Positions 13,360-19,182 of a DNA stretch of 19,182 bases are shown piece by piece. Location of the stretch: positions 1-19,182 of the forward strand of contig WRKK01000345.1 of NCBI GenBank assembly GCA_009782245.1. Reading direction: 5' to 3'. The translations under genes and the position numbers were made by a program. Origin of the DNA: Defluviitaleaceae bacterium. GTDB taxonomy: Bacteria; Bacillota; Clostridia; Lachnospirales; WQUN01. The notes beneath the pieces are model-generated. The model was not told the DNA's origin. It searched no databases and worked only from the letters and a program-made list of their open reading frames with translations. How positions within the stretch are numbered: position 1 is the first letter of the stretch; every line of letters starts with the position of its first letter.

Positions 13360-15246
13360 TCATTGTTTATTAACCGACAACGTAAAATCGCCCTCTGTTG
13401 CCGTATTTTTGGCGGTCGAGATTGCCCTAAACAGGGTATTTTTGCCCCAATCGCTGATTATTCGGTAATCCGTCATGGTAATTTCTTCTATTTCAATGTC
13501 AACATCGATGTTGCAGGAAATAGCCACGCCGTCCACGATTAAGCGGTTTTTTTCAACGGTCGGCTTGTTGAATAAAAGCAAGTTGAAAACCAGCGGATTT
13601 TCGCAAGTTGCCAAAGAATAGCTGTCTTTTACGGTTAAGCCGCTGTCGGCAAAGGTAAATTGCCGCTTATAGCTGTTTACCGCCGCTTTTTTGGGATACG
13701 CCGCCGAAATATCCATTGAAAACAAAGTTGTGCCGTCCTCGTGAGTGCAATTTACGGCGGTTGCGGCTTGCTCCAACCCTGAAATCTGCTCATATCCGTT
13801 GATTGTCGGCGTGTTGTGATAACTTGACTGCATTGTCCAAATCTCGTAGCGTTTCGCACTAAACGTCTTTTTGGTGTACGTTTCCACGCCAGCATCGATT
13901 ATTATTGGCTCGCCGCCGCTGTACACAATAAAATTGCCAATATCGTTGTGATTGTGGCTTTCATCGTTGTGTCCAGCTTTCGCCGCAAAAAATAGCCCAT
14001 TCGCATTTCTGGCGGTTAGCACCTGAATCCCCTCAAAATAGAAGAAGTTTGGTAACGCTGGCAAAGTGGGCAAACTGGGCAAAGAAGCGGTTTTGTCGTC
14101 TTCATATTTTTGGAAGATGTTCGCAAAAGTCCTGAAAAGACACCAATATTCCTGTTCATAGCGGCGTTCCGTGAGATTATTCTTCATTACATATTCGGCA
14201 AATTTCACAAGAGTTTCGTCATTTGTCTTTTTGCCTGTCCTGTAAAGCAGGGCGGCTGGCACGTTTACCTTTGCGTGAGCGTCCGCAAAATTGACATAAT
14301 ATTGCTTGTCAATGTAGACACGATAAATATAACTTGCCATGTTCTTGATAAGCGGCGTATCGTGGATATTTATTGCGGAATTTGTAGCAATGTCAAGTTC
14401 TTCCAAAAAGTCAAAAAGAGATGCCGCCGCAACGCCAAAATAATTTGGACCCTCATCGCAACCGCCGTCCGCTTTGTAGCTTGCCAGAAAACGGTCGGTG
14501 CTTTTTATGGATTTTTCAACGCCAGCAACCCTGTTGGATTCGTCCCCCAAAATCAAGAACATCAGCAAAACGTTGGAGTTTATCCAAGGATTCCAGTTGT
14601 TTACAGGGCGGTTGTGGGTTAATCCGAGCCAGCCATTGCCGTCAAAATCCATGCGATGTGCGTATGGGTCAAGGATTCGCCGTTTAACTTCAAGTTCTAT
14701 TCGCCGAGTAACCAGCGGTGCTTGTTTGGCGATTTCTTCGCCCAAAAAGTAATAAATCCAAGTCAAGCAAGCCCCTGTTTCTGCGGAAAAGAGGTCGATG
14801 TAAATGGGCTGCTCAATATCGGGCAATTCGGGGATTGTGCCGCCTCGCCTGTGGTTGTGGGCAGGAATAACCCAGCTGGTTTCCTCGCAAATCAGCCAAA
14901 TTCCGTTGATAATGTCGTCAAGATATTCGCCGCCGCCGATGATGCACTCGGCTATTGCCAGTTTTAGCAAGGTTTGGCGGCGACCAAAGACCAAATCTTG
15001 GTATTTATCACGGTTGCCATTTTTCGCAAAATCCATGTAACGCACGGCGGGCAACGATTCCCAAGCAAAACTGCCAGCTTGCGTGTCGCCCAAAATGCTT
15101 TTGGCGGATTCCAGATAATAATCTTTCGTAATTTGCGGCAAGTTTTGCCACGCAACCCTGTCGGCGTACCGTGGAAACGGCGAAAAATCGTCCGCCAAAC
15201 TTTGTTGAGTTGCTTGTTGCCATTTTTCAAAAATCATGGTTGACAT
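13360..15246 (-). CDS. Heparinase II/III-like polysaccharide lyase
   Basis: 628 residues. An N-terminal (alpha/alpha)-toroid (about 20-380) is followed by a beta-sandwich domain containing the family motif HNHNDIGNF (431-439) and GGEPIIIDAGVETYT, as in heparinase II/III-like proteins (PF07940). Members cleave uronic-acid polysaccharides by beta-elimination and leave an unsaturated sugar, the substrate of the next gene, ugl. There is no signal peptide, so it probably acts on imported oligosaccharides in the cytoplasm. Residues 388-400 form a small LPSLPTLPALPN repeat between the domains. AGGAGG lies 8 nt before the ATG. The exact polysaccharide (glycosaminoglycan, alginate-like or plant/algal uronan) cannot be told. 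Confidence 0.85.
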   Translation of the reverse strand: MSTMIFEKWQQATQQSLADDFSPFPRYADRVAWQNLPQITKDYYLESAKSILGDTQAGSFAWESLPAVRYMDFAKNGNRDKYQDLVFGRRQTLLKLAIAECIIGGGEYLDDIINGIWLICEETSWVIPAHNHRRGGTIPELPDIEQPIYIDLFSAETGACLTWIYYFLGEEIAKQAPLVTRRIELEVKRRILDPYAHRMDFDGNGWLGLTHNRPVNNWNPWINSNVLLMFLILGDESNRVAGVEKSIKSTDRFLASYKADGGCDEGPNYFGVAAASLFDFLEELDIATNSAINIHDTPLIKNMASYIYRVYIDKQYYVNFADAHAKVNVPAALLYRTGKKTNDETLVKFAEYVMKNNLTERRYEQEYWCLFRTFANIFQKYEDDKTASLPSLPTLPALPNFFYFEGIQVLTARNANGLFFAAKAGHNDESHNHNDIGNFIVYSGGEPIIIDAGVETYTKKTFSAKRYEIWTMQSSYHNTPTINGYEQISGLEQAATAVNCTHEDGTTLFSMDISAAYPKKAAVNSYKRQFTFADSGLTVKDSYSLATCENPLVFNLLLFNKPTVEKNRLIVDGVAISCNIDVDIEIEEITMTDYRIISDWGKNTLFRAISTAKNTATEGDFTLSVNKQ

Positions 15247-15326
15247 ATGTCATTCCTCCTGTTTTTTGGCTACATAAATAATAGCTGAAAATTTTGCGTT
15301 TGTCAACTAGTTTTTTATCCTTTAGT

Positions 15327-16247
15327 TTATCCTTTCAACGAGCCCACCATAACGCCCTTTACAAAATATTTTTGTGCGAACGGATAAATCATCAAAATGG
15401 GTGCAGTTGCCACAACGATAAGTGCATAGCGGATAACGTCCGCCATTTGCAACATTGCGATAACCGCCTCTGGGTCAGTTACCATGGACATATCTATTTG
15501 ATTAAGAATAAGAATTTCACGCAGAATAATCTGCAACGGCATAAGTCCGCGGTCGGTGAGTAGCATTAGGGCAGGGAAGAATGAGTTCCAATGCCCAACG
15601 GCGGCAAACAGCGTAATAACGGCGATTACCGCTTTTGACAGCGGCAACAAACACGAGAAAAAATATCGTGCATCGGAGCAGCCGTCTATTTGAGCGGATT
15701 CTAGCAGTTCGTGCGGTATGCTGGATTGTATGAACGTGCGCGCGATTATCATAAGAAAAATCGGCAATCCGCCAGGCAAAACGATAGCCCACATTGAGTT
15801 GAGAATACCCAAATCTCGGATAAGCAAGAACCACGGAATCATGCCGCCGCTGAACAGCATCGTAAACACAAAAAACAGCATGAGAAAATTCCGCCCTTTT
15901 AGGTCGGCGCGCGACAGCGGATAAGCGGTAATCATTACAAGTGCAATGTTTATGAGCGTTCCCACGACAGTATAGCGGATAGTGTTCCAATAAGCCGACA
16001 AAATCAGGTGGTGGGCGAAAACATGGCTATAGCCCTCCAAACTAAAGTCAACAGGCCACAACACAACCAGCCCAGCCGAAACCGCCGCCCCAGACGAAAA
16101 CGAGGCAGAAACCACATAAATCAGCGGATAAGCGAAAATAACGAACAGCAAACACAGCAAAATTCCAGTAATACCGTAAAATATCTTGTCAGAGCTGCTG
16201 TATTTGATTTTTTTCGCCTTTATATCAATACTTTTAACTTTTGTCAT
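15327..16247 (-). CDS. Carbohydrate ABC transporter permease (LplC/YtcP type)
   Basis: 306 residues with six predicted membrane helices, starting at about residue 28 (FYGITGILLCLLFVIFAYPL). The ATPase-docking EAA loop appears as ELLESAQIDGCSDARYFFSC (about 200-220) followed by LLPLSKAV. It belongs to the CUT1 MalG side, in the LplC/YtcP branch that imports oligosaccharides. GAAAGGG precedes the ATG, and the gene begins 34 nt after its partner permease. No ATPase gene is nearby; Firmicutes often share one MsmX-like ATPase among such importers. Confidence 0.92.
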   Translation of the reverse strand: MTKVKSIDIKAKKIKYSSSDKIFYGITGILLCLLFVIFAYPLIYVVSASFSSGAAVSAGLVVLWPVDFSLEGYSHVFAHHLILSAYWNTIRYTVVGTLINIALVMITAYPLSRADLKGRNFLMLFFVFTMLFSGGMIPWFLLIRDLGILNSMWAIVLPGGLPIFLMIIARTFIQSSIPHELLESAQIDGCSDARYFFSCLLPLSKAVIAVITLFAAVGHWNSFFPALMLLTDRGLMPLQIILREILILNQIDMSMVTDPEAVIAMLQMADVIRYALIVVATAPILMIYPFAQKYFVKGVMVGSLKG

Positions 16248-16281
16248 AAATTTTTCCCTTTCTACATTTCAGTCCAATCGC

Positions 16282-17196
16282 TTACCACAATCGAGTTCCG
16301 CTAATTTTGCCAGAAAGCACATTCACGAAAGCAAGCAAAGTGAAGTTAATAACCGAGTTAAACAGCCCAATAGCGGTCGCAAACGAGAAATCGCCGATGC
16401 CGAAAACCATACCGACTTTATAGACGTACGTGCTGATAACTTCGCTACGAGCGATGTTCAGCGGATTTTGCATTAAAAAGGCTCTATCAAAGCTAACGTT
16501 CATAATTTGACCTGCCGCCAGCACCAGCATAATAACGACGGTTGGCAAAATGCTAGGATAATCGATATGTAAAACTCGTTTGAACCTAGATGCACCGTCC
16601 AGTTGGGCGGCTTCGTGCAATTCTGGGTCTACGGAGGAAAGAGCCGCAATGTAGATAATACTGCTCCAGCCCAGCGTTTGCCACACTTGTTGCCACACAA
16701 AAATATGCGGAAACAGGTTTGCCGATGCAAAAATATTTGGCATAAGTTCGCCAGTCAGCATAAAATAAAGGTTGCCAACGCCGCCGACACGTGGGCTAAA
16801 CAGTTGCATTGTCATACCAACGACAACGGCAATCGAGATAAAATGCGGCATATACGAAACGGTTTGAAACGTCTTTTTTAGGCGGAGAAACGGAAAAGCA
16901 TTTAAGAGGAGTGCCAAAATAATTGGCAATGGAAATCCTGCGATAAGGCTGTAAAACGCCAACAGCAGCGTGTTGCTTAAAATTTGCGTAAAAATTGGCA
17001 AGTTAAACAGCCGTTCAAAATTTGCCCAGCCAACCCAAGGACTATACCAAATCCCAGCCAAAAGGTCGTATCGCCTAAAAGCAATCTGTGCACCCAACAT
17101 TGGATAATAAGCAAAAATCAAAACGTGCACCACAGGTATCAGCAAAAACAGATACAACTGCCATTTTGACAAATAATTTTTGCGAAATTTATTCAA
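16282..17196 (-). CDS. Carbohydrate ABC transporter permease (LplB type)
   Basis: 304 residues with six predicted helices, beginning WQLYLFLLIPVVHVLIFAYY. The EAA loop is ELHEAAQLDGASRFKRVLHI (about 200-220). PMLGAQIAFRRYD near the N-terminus is typical of LplB/YteP-type permeases. It pairs with the downstream permease to form the membrane channel. The start is TTG at 17196, preceded by AAAGAGATG, a weak ribosome site. A GC-rich repeat and a hairpin separate it from the binding-protein gene. Confidence 0.9.
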   Translation of the reverse strand: MNKFRKNYLSKWQLYLFLLIPVVHVLIFAYYPMLGAQIAFRRYDLLAGIWYSPWVGWANFERLFNLPIFTQILSNTLLLAFYSLIAGFPLPIILALLLNAFPFLRLKKTFQTVSYMPHFISIAVVVGMTMQLFSPRVGGVGNLYFMLTGELMPNIFASANLFPHIFVWQQVWQTLGWSSIIYIAALSSVDPELHEAAQLDGASRFKRVLHIDYPSILPTVVIMLVLAAGQIMNVSFDRAFLMQNPLNIARSEVISTYVYKVGMVFGIGDFSFATAIGLFNSVINFTLLAFVNVLSGKISGTRLW

Positions 17197-17259
17197 ATTT
17201 TCATCTCTTTTCTAACACGCCAACCGCAAAGTCAAAACATTAAAATCAAAGTCAAAACC

Positions 17260-17340
17260 TTGGGGCGCTGCCCCAAACCCCGCAAGGGCGCTGCCCCTTG
17301 ACCCCGCAAGGGACTTCGCCCCTTGACCCCGTAACATTTT
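17260..17340. repeat. GC-rich intergenic repeat, copy 2, with an internal tandem unit
   Basis: TTGGGGCGCTGCCCCAA is followed by two tandem units, CCCCGCAAGGG-(CGCTG or ACTTCG)-CCCCTTGA, and then CCCCGTAACATTTTAA. It matches the repeat at 1852-1915. It lies inside the transporter operon between the binding-protein and permease genes, so it is transcribed and could slow or end read-through. Confidence 0.7.
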
Positions 17341-17376
17341 AATTTTTTGGGTCGAGTTGGCGTTATAATTTAATTT

Positions 17377-17412
17377 CAAATCTCCGCCATTTTTGGGAAC
17401 GGCGGAGATTTG
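17377..17412 (-). terminator. Hairpin after the binding-protein gene (partial terminator or mRNA stabiliser)
   Basis: CAAATCTCCGCC and GGCGGAGATTTG form a perfect 12-bp stem with a 12-nt loop, 12 nt after the stop of the binding-protein gene. No T-run follows on the minus strand. Such hairpins keep binding-protein mRNA more abundant than permease mRNA. Confidence 0.55.
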
Positions 17413-17423
17413 ATTGTTGCTGT

Positions 17424-19112
17424 TTATCGTCTATCCCAAGCACCTTGTGCTAATTCGCGCCAGCGGCTTAAGCCAAGCGATTCAAGTTCGGCTAAAAATG
17501 TGTCAAACTCGTCAAGCGAGCGTTGCCCTGTGATAAAAGCGGCGTTCATGGCGGTTAAATGCTCCGATACGCCTACTTGGACAATCGATAATTCTTCCAG
17601 TTCTTCTGCTGTGTAGAGCAAGCGTCCTACGATAGTGTTCATATCTGGGAAACGTGGTTGATAATATTGCAAATGGTAGCCTTGCCAGTTGACAAACGGC
17701 GTTGTGTCCACGTCTTCGATGCGGACAAAGGCACGTCCTATGCGGTATTCCCAGCGTTCAAAGCGAGGTGCGTTTTGCCAAATTATGTTGCCAGGCACGC
17801 CCCAAACTGGATTTTCTGGGAAAACGGCAAAGGTTGGCGGATCGATATATTGTCCAACCCAATTTTGCATTTCGGCTGGGTCGTCCGTCCAGTGTACGCC
17901 GTGTATGCCAAACTGCGAAACAGACGACATATAATCACTTTGCAAGTGGTCGCCTATGCGGAACGCCATTTCAGGATATTGGGCATCTCGTGTAATGAAC
18001 CACATTTGGTTGGGCAGCGTTCTGTTGAAAGCCACGTAATTCACGCCCTCTGGGCCATAGAGCGGCCGCATTAGGTTAGTGCGTTCGGCGGCGATGCCCA
18101 CATTGCCAAACATTCCAAAGCTACCAGCTGGGATAATTCCAGCAATGGGATTGGGCGATTGTGCCATAGAAGTGAGGTCGGAGCCACTTTGCGTGAACGT
18201 TTCGGAGGCGAGCAAACCGCTGTTAAACAGGCGGTTCATAAACCGCAAGCCCTCAACCCATTCAGGGCGTTCATAGACGAAAAATATTTGTCCGTTGCTG
18301 TCAAGGTTCATCCAGTTTTGGTCAGGGTTGGCGTTAATAAAGGCGTTCATAATGAACGGAATCGGCGAAACGTTCCAGCCGTCCACCGCGCCGACTAGTC
18401 CTATTGTGTTGCTGCCGTCCCCATTGGGGTCGTCGTGAACAAAGGCGGTCAGCACATTGTATAAATCTTCGGTTGTGTTGGGCATATCCAAACCGAGGTT
18501 GTCAAGCCAATCTTGATTTATCCACATTCTATGCGAGCCCTCGTTCCAGTGGAATTGATACCACCGTGGAATGGAGTAAATATGTCCATCCGCCATGCGT
18601 AAATTGGACATCATAAAATCACGATCGGCGGCTGCCATAGCGTTGATATTTGGGGCGATTTGTGGGTCGTTATAAAAATCGGTTAATGGGATAATAACGC
18701 CAAGCCGTGCAAATTCAGTAATTTGCATATCTGTGAAGTGGTCGAACATGACTACATCTGGCAATGTTTGCCCAGCGGTTACACGCAAGGTAAATTGTGT
18801 CATTGCCTCGGTCAGCAATGCAGGAAAAACGTCAAAATTTAGGTCAACGCCTAAAGTTTCTTCTATGTAGGTTGTCATCCATTGCGTGTTGAAATCTTCT
18901 ACGTTGATTGTTGATTGCACACCGATAGTTACTGTCGGAACGCCGTCCGCTGGGGTTGCGGCTGTGCCACCTGCACCTGTGTCGGTTGTGCCAGTAGTGC
19001 CTGTTGTGCCGCCTGCCGCTGGTGCGTCATCTGTTTGTCCGCAAGCGGTAAAGGTTAGGGCAAAGATTGTCAGAAACGTGAGAGTTGTCAAGGTGTAAAA
19101 AAATTTTTTCAT
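17424..19112 (-). CDS. Extracellular sugar-binding lipoprotein (LplA type)
   Basis: 562 residues from the ATG at 19112, chosen because TTGGAGGTC lies 5 nt upstream and a signal peptide starts there. An upstream in-frame ATG would add 14 residues before the signal. MKKFFYTLTTLTFLTIFALT is followed by a lipobox FTAC (Cys24), then a low-complexity tether (GGTTGTTGTTDTGAGG). The family 1 binding-protein fold follows (TVTIGVQSTINVEDFNTQWM onward). It captures the oligosaccharide outside the cell and delivers it to the two permeases encoded next. Its large size fits LplA-type proteins for uronic-acid or glycan oligosaccharides. It is the first gene of the operon. Confidence 0.9.
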   Translation of the reverse strand: MKKFFYTLTTLTFLTIFALTFTACGQTDDAPAAGGTTGTTGTTDTGAGGTAATPADGVPTVTIGVQSTINVEDFNTQWMTTYIEETLGVDLNFDVFPALLTEAMTQFTLRVTAGQTLPDVVMFDHFTDMQITEFARLGVIIPLTDFYNDPQIAPNINAMAAADRDFMMSNLRMADGHIYSIPRWYQFHWNEGSHRMWINQDWLDNLGLDMPNTTEDLYNVLTAFVHDDPNGDGSNTIGLVGAVDGWNVSPIPFIMNAFINANPDQNWMNLDSNGQIFFVYERPEWVEGLRFMNRLFNSGLLASETFTQSGSDLTSMAQSPNPIAGIIPAGSFGMFGNVGIAAERTNLMRPLYGPEGVNYVAFNRTLPNQMWFITRDAQYPEMAFRIGDHLQSDYMSSVSQFGIHGVHWTDDPAEMQNWVGQYIDPPTFAVFPENPVWGVPGNIIWQNAPRFERWEYRIGRAFVRIEDVDTTPFVNWQGYHLQYYQPRFPDMNTIVGRLLYTAEELEELSIVQVGVSEHLTAMNAAFITGQRSLDEFDTFLAELESLGLSRWRELAQGAWDRR

Positions 19113-19136
19113 AAAAAGACCTCCAAGTTTTTTAAT

Positions 19137-19169
19137 TTGTGCAATGTTTAGCACAATGTAATCAGTATA
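19137..19169 (-). promoter_or_regulatory. Operator-like inverted repeat and -10 box before the transporter operon
   Basis: TTGTGC (19137-19142) and GCACAA (19151-19156) form a perfect inverted repeat with an 8-nt centre. On the minus strand TATACT (19169-19164) lies just upstream and could be the -10 box, placing the repeat at the transcription start where a repressor would act. The -35 box would be outside the window. An (AT)n run fills 19165-19182. Confidence 0.4.
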
Positions 19170-19182
19170 TATATATATATAT

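Noticed and set aside
13208..13468. 86-codon plus-strand frame across the ugl 5' exon
   Set aside because: It is antisense to the ugl 5' exon and the end of the lyase, has no ribosome site and looks like a hydrophobic antisense artefact.
17260..17340. CRISPR array
   Set aside because: Only two imperfect units with 5-6 nt variable centres and internal palindromes; there are no spacers of normal length and no cas genes.

Overview
The window is low-GC DNA with Firmicutes-style signals: strong AGGAGG ribosome sites, several TTG starts, sigma-A-like promoters, short lipoprotein signal peptides and an LplABC-type sugar importer. It is most likely from an anaerobic clostridial (Lachnospirales-like) bacterium. 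That placement rests on gene content and style, not on a marker comparison.

Left part (1-3600). On the minus strand lie the start of a DUF1385 membrane protein gene, a bactofilin gene with a clear promoter, and a tRNA-Ser(CGA). On the plus strand are a HAD phosphatase and a lipoprotein of unknown function, separated by GC-rich repeat and palindrome DNA. A small minus-strand group follows: a TTG-started membrane/coiled-coil protein, a 53-codon membrane peptide and a helix-turn-helix remnant. It is driven by a promoter that contains a perfect 20-bp palindrome.

Middle part (3600-8985, plus strand). In order: a CNNM/CorC-type transporter, an unknown Q/N-rich protein, ftsQ/divIB, ftsZ, and a ThyX-like protein whose start codon overlaps the ftsZ stop. 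The unknown gene has its Shine-Dalgarno sequence separated from its TTG start by a long hairpin. Folding that hairpin would restore normal spacing.

Right part (8985-19182, minus strand). This is a uronic-acid polysaccharide utilisation operon. In transcription order it encodes a sugar-binding lipoprotein, two ABC permeases, a heparinase II/III-like lyase, a GH88 unsaturated glucuronyl hydrolase (ugl) and a DUF2264 protein. No enzyme has a signal peptide, so imported oligosaccharides are probably broken down in the cytoplasm. The importer ATPase is not in the window and may be shared.

Main discovery. The ugl gene is split after about 24 codons by a 2.0-kb IStron. This is a self-splicing group I intron core (about 12780-13246) joined to an IS605-type tnpB gene (11424-12605) and a right-end hairpin, with no tnpA. 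Removing 11247-13246 joins a 71-nt exon to a 1060-nt exon in frame and gives a 376-residue protein, the normal size of this family. The 5' exon end can pair with GUUUGC inside the intron with the required U-G wobble. So an RNA-guided-nuclease transposon sits inside a catabolic gene that probably survives by RNA splicing. The exact ends are inferred; the presence of the intron core, tnpB and the split gene is directly visible.
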